This document shows, piece after piece, positions 6,886 to 14,281 of a DNA stretch of 20,192 nucleotides (positions are counted from its first letter, which is position 1; each line of letters starts with the position of its first letter). This stretch comes from an uncultured Bacilli bacterium (GTDB lineage Bacteria > Bacillota_I > Bacilli_A > RF39 > UBA660). The position numbers and the translations under genes were made by a program. The stretch spans positions 1-20,192 of the forward strand of contig CALVTA010000011.1 in NCBI GenBank assembly GCA_944359735.1, written 5' to 3'. The notes below the pieces were generated by a model. It was not told the DNA's origin, did no database searches, and worked only from the letters and a program-made list of their open reading frames with translations.

Positions 6886-9318
6886 ATGGATAGATTAGAA
6901 CAAAATAATATTGTAAAAGAAGTAAAAGATTCTTTTCTTGATTATTCAATGAGTGTTATTACTTCAAGAGCGATACCTGATTTAAGAGATGGTTTAAAGC
7001 CTGTTCATCGTCGTATATTATATTCAATGTATGAGTCTGGTTATACTCCTGATAAACCTCATAAAAAATCTGCTAAAACAGTTGGTGAGGTTATGGGTAA
7101 TTATCATCCTCATGGTGATAGTTCAATTTATGAAGCGATGGTTAGGATGGCGCAAGACTTTTCTTATAGATATATGTTGATTGATGGTCATGGTAATTTT
7201 GGTAATATCGAAGGTTACGGTGCAGCTGCGATGCGTTATACTGAGGCGAGACTTTCAAAGATTTCTCTTGAACTTTTAAGAAATATTAATAAAAATACAG
7301 TTGACTTTATGTCTAACTTTGATGAATCTTCTAAAGAGCCTGTAGTTTTACCATCAAGATTTCCTAATATTTTAGTAAATGGTACTACGGGTATTGCTGT
7401 TGGTATGGCAACTAATATTCCTCCTCATAACTTAAAAGAGGTTATAGATGGTTGTGTTGCATATATTGATAATCCTGATATTGATGTTGATGGTTTAATG
7501 CAATATATTAAAGGTCCGGATTTTCCAACTGGGGCATCAATACTTGGAAACAGTGGTATTAAAAAGGCTTATGAGACTGGTAGAGGAACTATTACTATTA
7601 GAAGTAAAGCCCAAATTGAAGAGAAGAATGGTAGACAATATATAATTATTGATGAAGTTCCTTATGGTGTTAATACTTCAGAGTTAAAGAACAAAGTAGC
7701 AGAACTTGTTCATAATAAAACAATAGAAGGTATTTCTGATTATCACTCTGATTTGAAAGATGGTATTAAGATTACTATTACTTTGAAGAAAGATGCAAAT
7801 GCACAAGTTGTGTTAAATAAGCTTTATAAGCATACACAATTTCAAACAAGTTATGGAATAATTTTCTTAATGTTAGATCAAGGTGTTCCTAAAACGTTAG
7901 GTTTAAAAGATATTATTGCAAAATATATTGATTTTCAAAGAGAAGTTATTATTAGAAGAACTAAATTTGATTTAGATAATGCAGAAAAACGTGTTCATAT
8001 ATTAGAAGGTTTAAAGATAGCTTTGGATCATATTGATGAAGTAATTAAGTTAATCAGAGGTTCTAAGTCTGATGAAGAGGCTAGAAGTGGTTTAATGAGT
8101 AGGTTTGGATTAAGTGAGATTCAAGCAAATGCTATTTTAGAGATGAGACTTAGAAGATTAACTGGTTTAGAAAGAGAAAAGATTGAAAATGAGCTTAATG
8201 ATTTACTTGAATTAATTGCAAACTTAAAGGATATTTTAAGTAGTGATGCTAAAATTCTTAATGTTATTAAGACAGAACTTCTAGAGATTAAAGATAAATA
8301 TGGGGATGATAGAAGAACTAATATTGATATGACAGCGATTGAATATATTGAAGATGAGTCTTTAATTCCTGTTGAAGATGTGATTATTACTTTGACAAAT
8401 AAAGGTTATATTAAGAGATTAAGAGCTGATACTTATAAGAGTCAAAATCGTGGTGGTGTTGGGATTAAAGGAATGGCTACTAACGAAGAAGATTTTGTAA
8501 AACATTTAATTTCAATGAAAACACATGATTATATCTTATTCTTTTCAAATAAAGGAAGAGTGTATAGACTTAAAGGATATGAAATTCCGGAGTTTAGTCG
8601 TCAATCTAAAGGTCTACCTATAGTTAACTTATTATCATTAGAAAACGGTGAAAACATTAGTTCGATTGTGTGCTTAGATCCTTCTGTGGAAAACTATAAA
8701 TATTTACTTTTTGTTACTAAAAACGGACTTGTAAAACGAACTGAAATAAGCGAATTTGATAGTATTAGAAAAAGTGGAAAGATTGCAATTGTACTAAGAA
8801 ATAGTGATGAATTAATAGCTGTTGATAAAACTACAGGTGAAAATGAAGTTATTATTGGTGCAACTAGTGGTAGAATGGTAAGATTTGTGGAAAATGAAAT
8901 TCGTTCTATGGGTCGTGGTACTTCTGGTGTTAAAGGAATTGATCTTGATGGAAGCATAGTTGTTGGAGCTAATGTTGTAACTGATAATCAAGAAGTATTA
9001 ATTGTAACTGAGAATGGTTATGGTAAAAAGACGAATATTAGTGAATATAGATTAACACATAGAGGAAGCAAAGGTGTTAAAGCTTTAAATATGACTGATA
9101 AAAATGGAAAAATGATATCTTTAAATTGTGTTAACGAAAATGAAAATGATGAAAAAGATCTTATGGTAATTACGGATAGTGGTGTTATAATGAGAATGCC
9201 AATGAAACAAATATCTACTTTGAAACGTGCTACACAAGGAGTTAGATTAATTAATTTGAAAGATAATCAAAAAGTTGCAACTGTTGCGATAGTTGATAGA
9301 GAAGAAACTAATGAGTAA
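6886..9318 (+). CDS. gyrA: DNA gyrase subunit A
   Basis: Breakage-rejoining subunit of gyrase. The 810-residue product carries the catalytic tyrosine Y118 in AAMRYTEARLS, the winged-helix region with GDSSIYEAMVRM, and a C-terminal beta-pinwheel with a GyrA-box (QNRGGVG, 520-526; E. coli has QRRGGKG), which marks it as gyrase rather than ParC. The positions matching E. coli S83 and D87 are S79 and E83, the usual quinolone-sensitive residues in Firmicutes. A strong ribosome binding site TAGGAGG precedes ATG 6886, and gyrB ends 10 bases upstream. The stop codon sits in the loop of the transcription terminator. Confidence 0.97.
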   Translation: MDRLEQNNIVKEVKDSFLDYSMSVITSRAIPDLRDGLKPVHRRILYSMYESGYTPDKPHKKSAKTVGEVMGNYHPHGDSSIYEAMVRMAQDFSYRYMLIDGHGNFGNIEGYGAAAMRYTEARLSKISLELLRNINKNTVDFMSNFDESSKEPVVLPSRFPNILVNGTTGIAVGMATNIPPHNLKEVIDGCVAYIDNPDIDVDGLMQYIKGPDFPTGASILGNSGIKKAYETGRGTITIRSKAQIEEKNGRQYIIIDEVPYGVNTSELKNKVAELVHNKTIEGISDYHSDLKDGIKITITLKKDANAQVVLNKLYKHTQFQTSYGIIFLMLDQGVPKTLGLKDIIAKYIDFQREVIIRRTKFDLDNAEKRVHILEGLKIALDHIDEVIKLIRGSKSDEEARSGLMSRFGLSEIQANAILEMRLRRLTGLEREKIENELNDLLELIANLKDILSSDAKILNVIKTELLEIKDKYGDDRRTNIDMTAIEYIEDESLIPVEDVIITLTNKGYIKRLRADTYKSQNRGGVGIKGMATNEEDFVKHLISMKTHDYILFFSNKGRVYRLKGYEIPEFSRQSKGLPIVNLLSLENGENISSIVCLDPSVENYKYLLFVTKNGLVKRTEISEFDSIRKSGKIAIVLRNSDELIAVDKTTGENEVIIGATSGRMVRFVENEIRSMGRGTSGVKGIDLDGSIVVGANVVTDNQEVLIVTENGYGKKTNISEYRLTHRGSKGVKALNMTDKNGKMISLNCVNENENDEKDLMVITDSGVIMRMPMKQISTLKRATQGVRLINLKDNQKVATVAIVDREETNE

Positions 9319-9336
9319 TTCATTAGTTTCTTTTTT
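9302..9336 (+). terminator. Strong terminator after gyrA
   Basis: An 11-bp perfect stem, GAAACTAATGA (9304-9314) with TCATTAGTTTC (9320-9330), five-base loop GTAAT and a run of six T (9331-9336). The stem overlaps the last codons of gyrA and the stop TAA (9316-9318) is in the loop, a compact arrangement that ends the recF-gyrB-gyrA unit. Confidence 0.88.
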
Positions 9337-9359
9337 GTAATATTGAATATAAAACGAAA

Positions 9360-9375
9360 TGTTTCACGTGAAACA
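9360..9375. other. parS: parS site 1
   Basis: TGTTTCACGTGAAACA, a perfect 16-bp palindrome equal to the parS consensus bound by ParB/Spo0J (TGTTNCACGTGAAACA). The inverted repeat extends further in this copy, since AAAACGAAA precedes and TTTCGTTTT follows. Confidence 0.95.
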
Positions 9376-9442
9376 TTTCGTTTTAATTTATTATTTGTGA
9401 TTGAAGGATAATGTTTATGAAAAAGAAGTCAGTTTTTGGTTA

Positions 9443-9468
9443 AAATTATTTCCCGGGAAATAATTTTG
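9443..9468. other. Noc-binding site (NBS) 1
   Basis: The core ATTTCCCGGGAAAT (9449-9462) equals the 14-bp Noc-binding site of B. subtilis and lies inside a perfect 26-bp palindrome. Noc is a ParB relative that binds such sites, spreads, and blocks division over the nucleoid. Center lies 88 bases from the center of parS 1. Confidence 0.85.
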
Positions 9469-9675
9469 TATTATTTTAGTAATTCTAATTTTTTAATAGA
9501 AATATAAATTTGAATAATTTTTAATTGTATAAGTTTGATTTTTAAAGGTTTATTTGTTAATTTCGCGAATTTAAATTTTCTTGTTTAACATGATAAACTT
9601 GATTTTTATGAGTAAAATTACTATTTGTATTCGAAAGAATATCTTTATAAATAGTAGGAGTGAATTTGATAATGA

Positions 9676-9691
9676 TGTTTCACGTGAAACA
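9676..9691. other. parS: parS site 2
   Basis: TGTTTCACGTGAAACA, identical to site 1, in the second repeat copy. Confidence 0.95.
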
Positions 9692-9759
9692 TTTGTATTT
9701 GATTTATTATTTGTGACTTAAGGATAATATTATTTATGAAAAAGAAGTCAGTTTTTGGT

Positions 9760-9787
9760 TAAAATTATTTCCCGGGAAATAATTTTA
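9760..9787. other. Noc-binding site (NBS) 2
   Basis: Same 14-bp core (9767-9780) inside a perfect 28-bp palindrome, 90 bases center to center from parS 2. Lies in the 48-base block identical to that around site 1. Confidence 0.85.
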
Positions 9788-9813
9788 TAAATATTTTGTA
9801 GTTTGTTTAATAA

Positions 9814-9829
9814 TGTTTCACGTGAAACA
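9814..9829. other. parS: parS site 3
   Basis: Third exact TGTTTCACGTGAAACA. It has AAT before and ATT after, extending the palindrome slightly. Confidence 0.95.
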
Positions 9830-9918
9830 TTATCGTAGTGTGATTGCTTATGATTTAAATGGTATATTATGGAGAAATATTTGTATTTTTGACAACGTTT
9901 GTATAATGAGTGAAAAAT

Positions 9919-9932
9919 ATTTCCCGGGAAAT
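9919..9932. other. Noc-binding site (NBS) 3
   Basis: Exact ATTTCCCGGGAAAT core, 104 bases center to center from parS 3. Flanks are less symmetric than at the other sites, so only the core palindrome is conserved, supporting the core as the bound sequence. Confidence 0.82.
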
Positions 9933-9954
9933 AATTAAAAAATGCAAAAAAGTA

Positions 9955-9983
9955 TTGAAATAAAATTTACTATTAGATATACT
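9955..9983 (+). promoter_or_regulatory. Promoter of the SRP RNA gene
   Basis: TTGAAA (9955-9960) and TATACT (9978-9983) with an exact 17-base spacer. Seven bases downstream is G9990, the first base of the SRP RNA stem. Confidence 0.8.
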
Positions 9984-9989
9984 ATGTTT

Positions 9990-10068
9990 GTGCAATAAAT
10001 TAATTTGGAATCAGGTCAGGATGGAAACATAGCAGCCTTAACAAATTTAATTTATGTGCACTTTTTTT
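9990..10068 (+). ncRNA. ffs: Signal recognition particle RNA, small bacterial type
   Basis: Contains the universal helix 8 of SRP RNA: GTCAGG (10015-10020), ATG, GAAA tetraloop, CAT, AGCAGCC (10031-10037). The GNRA tetraloop closed by three pairs and flanked by the asymmetric GTCAGG/AGCAGC loop is the site bound by Ffh. The ends pair: GTGCA-ATAAATTAA-TTTG (9990-10007) with CAAATTTAATTTATGTGCAC (10042-10061), and a T7 run follows (10062-10068) as terminator. The RNA is about 75 nt, short for the family. It lacks the Alu domain of Bacillus scRNA. The gene has its own promoter. It lies upstream of tadA, whereas B. subtilis has it between tadA and dnaX. Confidence 0.93.
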
Positions 10069-10082
10069 GTGGGGTGATTTTT

Positions 10083-10541
10083 ATGAATGATTATAAATAT
10101 ATGTTAATGGCTTTAGAAGAAGCTAAAAAGGCATATTCGGAGGATGAAATACCAATAGGTGCAGTAATTGTTAGGGAAAATGAGGTGCTGAGTTCTGCAC
10201 ATAATAGAAAGGAAAAAACTCAATTACCTATAGCACATGCAGAAATTTTGGCTATTATTGAAGCCTGTGCAAAAAGCAAAAATTGGCGTTTAAATAATGC
10301 AACGATGTATGTTACGTTGGAACCTTGTCCTATGTGTGCTAGTGCTATTAAGCAAAGTAGGATATCAAAGGTAGTTTATTTGTTAGATAGTAATAGTTTT
10401 GTAAATAAAAAAATTACTAATGAAATATTAGTAGGTGAAGATGCTAATATTCCTGTGGAAATCGTTAAATATGATGATATTTCTTTTGACAAAGATGATT
10501 TAAAATTGATTAGTAGTTTTTTTGAAAACAAACGCCATTGA
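10083..10541 (+). CDS. tadA: tRNA-specific adenosine deaminase TadA
   Basis: Converts adenosine 34 to inosine in the anticodon of tRNA-Arg(ACG). The 152-residue product has the zinc site and catalytic residues of the family: H52 and E54 in HAE, and C82/C85 in LEPCPMCASA, plus the substrate-binding segment GAVIV and HNRKE. The start is ATG 10083, behind GGGGTGAT (10071-10078); an in-frame start at 10005 would run through the SRP RNA gene and must be wrong. It probably depends on read-through from, or a promoter within, the SRP RNA region. A weak hairpin follows the stop. Confidence 0.94.
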   Translation: MNDYKYMLMALEEAKKAYSEDEIPIGAVIVRENEVLSSAHNRKEKTQLPIAHAEILAIIEACAKSKNWRLNNATMYVTLEPCPMCASAIKQSRISKVVYLLDSNSFVNKKITNEILVGEDANIPVEIVKYDDISFDKDDLKLISSFFENKRH

Positions 10542-10543
10542 AC

Positions 10544-10567
10544 AAATGTTTTATATACATTTTTTTT
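10544..10567 (+). terminator. Weak terminator after tadA
   Basis: AAATGT (10544-10549) pairs with ACATTT (10557-10562), with T-run to 10567. The stem is short and AT-rich, so strength is doubtful. Confidence 0.4.
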
Positions 10568-10575
10568 ACTAATTT

Positions 10576-10584
10576 TGTTATACT
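10576..10584 (+). promoter_or_regulatory. Extended -10 promoter for dnaX
   Basis: TG (10576-10577), one base, TATACT (10579-10584): an extended -10 element 26 bases before the dnaX start. No clear -35. It would start the dnaX-ebfC-recR message. Confidence 0.5.
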
Positions 10585-10609
10585 ATTTGTAATTGTGAGG
10601 TGAATATTT

Positions 10610-12292
10610 GTGTATCAAGCTTTATATCGTAAATATAGGCCTGTTGACTTTTCTGAAGTTGTGGGACAAAAGATTATAGTTAATACTTTGAAAAATACTA
10701 TTATTCATAATCATATTAATCATGCATATTTATTTTCGGGTCCTCGAGGTACTGGCAAAACTACTGTTGCTAAAATTTTTGCTAGATCTGTTAATTGTTT
10801 GGATCCTGTTGATGGCATGGCCTGTGGAAAATGTAAAAATTGTGTATATGCTTTTTCTAAAGAATGCATGGATATTATTGAAATTGATGCTGCTTCTAAC
10901 AATGGTGTTGATGAAATAAGAGAATTACGCAGTAAAGTTAATATTTTGCCAACTGAATTAAGTTATAAAGTGTATATTATAGATGAAGTTCATATGTTAT
11001 CAATTGGTGCTTTTAACGCTTTGTTGAAAACTATTGAAGAACCGCCAAGTCATGTTATATTCATTTTGGCTACTACTGATCCTCAAAAAATTCCTGCCAC
11101 TATTATTTCAAGATGTCAATGGTATAATTTTAAAAAAATTACTAATGAGGACATAGTTAATAGATTGAAAATTATTGTGGATGAAGAAAATATTAAAATT
11201 GATCCACTAGTTCTTTTGAAAATAGCTCAAGCATCTGATGGAGGACTTCGTGATGCAATAGGACTTTTGGATAAAATTAGAGCTTATGGATTGGATGAAA
11301 TAAAATTAGATGATTTTTATGAAATTAATGGTGAAGTGAATGAAGATGAAATTAAAAAATTAGAGGAATTAATTTTTTCTTTAAATATTAAAGAAGTACT
11401 TTCTTCTATAGAAATATATTATCAGAATGGAAAAAATTTAGTTCAGATTTTAAAACGTTTATTATTTACAATAAAAGATGAATTGTTTGATTATTATATT
11501 AATAATTTAAAATTAAAATTTGATGAAAATAGAATGGTTAGTTTTATTAATTCTTTAAATAATTCTTTAGTTGATATAAAGAAAGCTGATGATGTTAAAC
11601 TATCGATAGAAATCTTTTTATTACATTATATTAAAAAACATAGTGACGAAACTGTTTTAAAAGATTCTATAAAATCTAGTTCTTATGTAGATGAGTCAAA
11701 CTTAAAAAATGATAAGAAAATTTCTCAAGAATATCAAAACAAAAAAGAATCTGATCCTGTTAGTGAAAAAAACAATAATACTAATGATATGATAAAAAAT
11801 AATTTTAAAAAGTTTGAGAGTTTAATGTTAATTAGAAGCAAAAATACAATGACTAAAGCATTAAAGGAAGAATTGGTAAAAGAATCTAATAATTTTTTGA
11901 AGTTAGATGATTATACATTTGATCAACAATTTGGATATTTAGCATGCGAATTATTAGATGGTTGTATTAGAGCTTCTAGTTTGGAAAGTTTGATTATCAG
12001 TTATGATTATGATGGCATGATTGAAAAATTGAGTAGTCATTTTTCTGAATTAAATGATTTTTATAATAAAATAACAAATTCTACTAAAAAAATAGCTTTC
12101 ATAACAACATCTAAATGGAGTGATTTAAAAAAAGAATATATAGAATTAAAAAAACAAGGTAAACAATTTGATTATCAAGAAGAACCTAACTTGAATAATA
12201 TTGATGATAGTGTTAAAATAGTTAGTGAGTCTAATAATGATGTTATTAGTAAAACAGTTGAAATGTTTGGAGATTTAGTAGAAATTCAGTAG
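10610..12292 (+). CDS. dnaX: DNA polymerase III clamp loader subunit gamma/tau
   Basis: ATPase of the clamp loader, which opens the beta ring and places it on primed DNA; the long form also holds polymerase and helicase together. The 560-residue product opens with MYQALYRKYRP and has Walker A GPRGTGKT (44-51), a zinc knuckle (C63, C72, C75, C78), IIDEVHML as Walker B and the SRC motif in IISRCQW. A collar domain follows to about 340, then a polar linker rich in Lys, Asn and Ser (about 345-400) and a C-terminal tau-type domain. The start is GTG 10610 behind GTGAGGTGA (10595-10603). The linker contains slippery A-runs noted under findings. ebfC follows at 17 bases, as in most Bacilli. Confidence 0.95.
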   Translation: MYQALYRKYRPVDFSEVVGQKIIVNTLKNTIIHNHINHAYLFSGPRGTGKTTVAKIFARSVNCLDPVDGMACGKCKNCVYAFSKECMDIIEIDAASNNGVDEIRELRSKVNILPTELSYKVYIIDEVHMLSIGAFNALLKTIEEPPSHVIFILATTDPQKIPATIISRCQWYNFKKITNEDIVNRLKIIVDEENIKIDPLVLLKIAQASDGGLRDAIGLLDKIRAYGLDEIKLDDFYEINGEVNEDEIKKLEELIFSLNIKEVLSSIEIYYQNGKNLVQILKRLLFTIKDELFDYYINNLKLKFDENRMVSFINSLNNSLVDIKKADDVKLSIEIFLLHYIKKHSDETVLKDSIKSSSYVDESNLKNDKKISQEYQNKKESDPVSEKNNNTNDMIKNNFKKFESLMLIRSKNTMTKALKEELVKESNNFLKLDDYTFDQQFGYLACELLDGCIRASSLESLIISYDYDGMIEKLSSHFSELNDFYNKITNSTKKIAFITTSKWSDLKKEYIELKKQGKQFDYQEEPNLNNIDDSVKIVSESNNDVISKTVEMFGDLVEIQ

Positions 12293-12308
12293 AAGGAGGA
12301 ATTAATAT

Positions 12309-12605
12309 ATGAATATACAAGCAATGATGAAACAAGCACAAAAATTACAAAGTGATATGTTGAAAGCAAAAGAAGAAATAGATAAAATGGAATTTTCTTC
12401 TACTAATGGTTTAGTAACTGTAAAAATTAATGGTAAAAAAGAGGTTGTCTCTGTGAAAATAGAAAATGATTCTTCTTTTTCAAGTGATGATTTGGAAATG
12501 TTACAAGATATGTTTATGATTGCTATTAATGAAGCAATGAAACAAGTTGATAAAATAGTAGAAGAAAAAATGGGTCGTTTCGGTTCTGTCCCTGGGTTAT
12601 TTTAA
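12309..12605 (+). CDS. ebfC: Nucleoid-associated protein, EbfC/YbaB family
   Basis: Small dimeric DNA-binding protein of the YbaB/EbfC family (YaaK in B. subtilis), always found beside dnaX and recR. The 98-residue product shows the family pattern: an N-terminal helix (MMKQAQKLQSDMLKAKEEI), a central beta sheet with VTVKINGKKEVVSVKI, and a C-terminal helix ending in MGRFGSVPGLF (variant of the family end with Met/Gly). The ribosome binding site AGAAGGAGG (12291-12299) is strong. Its stop TAA overlaps the recR ATG by one base, so recR is translationally coupled to it. Exact role in Bacilli is not well defined. Confidence 0.92.
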   Translation: MNIQAMMKQAQKLQSDMLKAKEEIDKMEFSSTNGLVTVKINGKKEVVSVKIENDSSFSSDDLEMLQDMFMIAINEAMKQVDKIVEEKMGRFGSVPGLF

Positions 12606-13201
12606 TGTATCCTGATAGTTTAAAAAATTTAATAGATAGTTTTCAGAATTTTCCAGGAATTGGAGAGAAGACAGCTGAAAGAATGGCTTTTTCTATTTTG
12701 AGTTTTGATTCAGATAAGTTTCAATCTTTACAAAATAATTTGGACGAGGTAAAAAATAAGGTTCATGCTTGTAAGAATTGTAATACGCTTACTGATAAAG
12801 AATTATGTTCAATATGCGAATCAAATTTGCGGAATAAAGATACTATTTTGGTAGTTGAAGATTCTAAGATTGTTTTTTTGTTTGAAAAGTTAGGCACTTA
12901 TAAAGGCTTGTATCATGTTATTAATGGTCTTATATCACCTTTGGATAATATAAATCCTGAAGATATTGGACTTGATAAATTAATGGATAGAATAAAGAAA
13001 GAAAATATTAAAGAGGTTATTTTGGCTTTAAAACCAAGTGTTGAAGGAGAAATAACATCTCTCTATATACGAAAAATTTTGGATGGAATGAGTATTGTTG
13101 TTACAAGATTAGCTAGTGGAGTTCCTATTGGTGCTGATATGGAGTATATAGATACTTTGACTTTAGAAAGAGCTTTGGAAGATAGAAAAAAAATTGAATA
13201 A
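12605..13201 (+). CDS. recR: Recombination mediator protein RecR
   Basis: Ring-forming partner of RecF and RecO in loading RecA onto gapped DNA. The 198-residue product has a helix-hairpin-helix (FQNFPGIGEKTAERMA, about 13-28), a zinc finger with C56, C59, C68 and C71, and a TOPRIM domain from about residue 78 (ILVVEDSKIVFLFE). The C-terminal PSVEGEITSLYI and VTRLASGVPIGADMEYID blocks are typical. Length matches the family. No ribosome binding site is visible before the ATG, which shares a base with the ebfC stop (TAATG), so expression must rely on reinitiation after ebfC. Confidence 0.95.
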   Translation: MYPDSLKNLIDSFQNFPGIGEKTAERMAFSILSFDSDKFQSLQNNLDEVKNKVHACKNCNTLTDKELCSICESNLRNKDTILVVEDSKIVFLFEKLGTYKGLYHVINGLISPLDNINPEDIGLDKLMDRIKKENIKEVILALKPSVEGEITSLYIRKILDGMSIVVTRLASGVPIGADMEYIDTLTLERALEDRKKIE

Positions 13202-13243
13202 TTATTAAAAAATTTGCATATATTTTAGCAGGTGAGGAAGACA

Positions 13244-13429
13244 GTGAAAAAAATATGGCAAATTTTAAAAAAAATAATTATTGCAGCTTTTATTTTGTAT
13301 GGTTATAATTTAATTGCTACTCGTTTTAATTTAGTTATTCCAATTAATATTTTTACAGTTGGTTCTATTAGTTTGTTAGGTTTTCCTATGCTTTTTGTAT
13401 TGGTTTTGCTTAAAGTGTTAATGTTTTAA
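13244..13429 (+). CDS. BofA-like small membrane protein
   Basis: A 61-residue protein with two hydrophobic stretches: about 9-25 (IIIAAFILYGYNLIA) and about 33-60. The segment IPINIFTVGSISLLGFPML resembles the conserved C-terminal part of BofA (VPINPVTAAVSGFLGIPG), and bofA lies downstream of recR in B. subtilis, so both sequence and position agree. In Bacillus BofA holds the SpoIVFB protease inactive during sporulation; BofA-family proteins are also found in species not known to sporulate, so function here is open. The start chosen is GTG 13244 behind GAGGA (13234-13238); the in-frame GTG 13232 has no ribosome binding site. It is shorter than BofA (about 87 residues). Confidence 0.7.
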   Translation: MKKIWQILKKIIIAAFILYGYNLIATRFNLVIPINIFTVGSISLLGFPMLFVLVLLKVLMF

Positions 13430-13443
13430 GAAAGGACGTAGTA

Positions 13444-14274
13444 ATGGATTTAGAAGTAGAATCTAAGCAATCGGTATTTTATAAACAAATAACAGAAGCT
13501 CTTGATAAGGGTTTTTTGTCACATGCTTATTTAATAGAAACTAATAATAATGACATAGAGATTGTTAAAAAGTATGTTTTATTTTTAGTGAAAAAAATAT
13601 ATGAAGATTCTTATAGAAAAAAAACTTTGACTTTAGAATATGATAAGTTAATTCATCTAATTATGAATGATGAATTTCCTGATTATGTTGTAGTTAATCC
13701 TATTAATAATCAAATTAGGAAAGAACAAATACAATTTATTAAAGAAGAATTTGCCAATAAATCTTTGTATGGTAGTAAAAAAGTATATGTTGTGTATGAT
13801 TGTGAAAAGATGAATATTAATGCTGCTAATACAATTTTAAAGTTTTTGGAAGAACCTACTGATGATGTTGTTGCTATTTTTGTTACTAATAATCAGTATA
13901 ATGTTTTAGATACTATAAGATCTAGGTGTCAGGTTATAAGTTTGAGGTATGAAGTAGATGAAAATGTAATTTTTAGTGATGATTTGCTTTCTTTTTTTAA
14001 TGATACTGAAAAAAGAAAGGATAATGATCTGATGTTAAAATATAATAATTATCTTACATCTTTATTTAAAGATAAAAATCAAGCGATTTCTTCTATAAAA
14101 GATATTTTGAAATATTATGAGATAATATTAAATAAAAATATTCTTGATGATTTTAACTTAGAAGAAACTGTATCTATTGTAGCAATTTTTCAGGAATCCT
14201 TGAAGAAGTTAAAATATAATGTTAATATGAAATTGTGGCTTGATAATCTGTTACTTTTACTTATGGAGGTGTAG
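13444..14274 (+). CDS. holB: DNA polymerase III delta prime subunit
   Basis: Stator subunit of the clamp loader, paralogous to DnaX but without ATPase activity. The 276-residue product begins SVFYKQITEALDKGFLSHAYLIE, lacks a Walker A (the matching place reads NNNDIEIVKK), and keeps the family motifs ILKFLEEP and RSRCQ, the latter being the SRC motif that contributes the arginine finger to the neighbouring subunit. It also has the EQIQFIKEEFANKSLYGSKKVYVVY block. The ribosome binding site AAAGGA (13431-13436) lies 7 bases before ATG. Tmk and two small genes that stand between recR and holB in B. subtilis are absent here. It abuts ricT. Confidence 0.9.
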   Translation: MDLEVESKQSVFYKQITEALDKGFLSHAYLIETNNNDIEIVKKYVLFLVKKIYEDSYRKKTLTLEYDKLIHLIMNDEFPDYVVVNPINNQIRKEQIQFIKEEFANKSLYGSKKVYVVYDCEKMNINAANTILKFLEEPTDDVVAIFVTNNQYNVLDTIRSRCQVISLRYEVDENVIFSDDLLSFFNDTEKRKDNDLMLKYNNYLTSLFKDKNQAISSIKDILKYYEIILNKNILDDFNLEETVSIVAIFQESLKKLKYNVNMKLWLDNLLLLLMEV

Positions 14275-14281
14275 GCTACTT

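Larger units (their letters stand above)
9360..9800 (+). repeat. Imperfect direct repeat carrying a parS-NBS pair
   Basis: Two copies, about 9360-9468 and 9676-9786, 316 bases apart start to start. Both begin with parS, share TTTATTATTTGTGA (9387-9400 and 9703-9716) and AAGGATAAT, then have an identical 48-base block (9421-9468 and 9739-9786) that ends with the Noc-binding palindrome. Between the sites the copies differ by substitutions and indels. A third parS-NBS pair (9814-9932) keeps the order but not the connecting sequence. The 190 bases between the copies (9487-9675) are AT-rich with no gene that I can support. Confidence 0.85.

Noticed and set aside
9417..9464. Short peptide frames behind AAGGATAAT in both repeat copies (ATG at 9417 and 9736)
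   Set aside because: The copies differ by one A after the ATG, so the frames encode different peptides (15 and 8 residues). The nucleotide sequence is conserved, not a protein.
9562..9569. TTCGCGAA palindrome between the repeat copies
   Set aside because: Only eight bases, single copy in the island, and no matching known site.
9672..9716. Short frame reading MMFHVKH through parS 2
   Set aside because: Such peptides arise simply because the parS palindrome is translated; the ribosome binding site spacing is poor and the frame is not kept in other copies.
9889..9907. TTGACA and TATAAT close together as a promoter
   Set aside because: Only seven bases separate them, far below a usable spacing; the real SRP RNA promoter is at 9955-9983.
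10005..10082. N-terminal extension of TadA from 10005
   Set aside because: It translates the SRP RNA and its terminator, and family similarity begins at ATG 10083 behind a good ribosome binding site.
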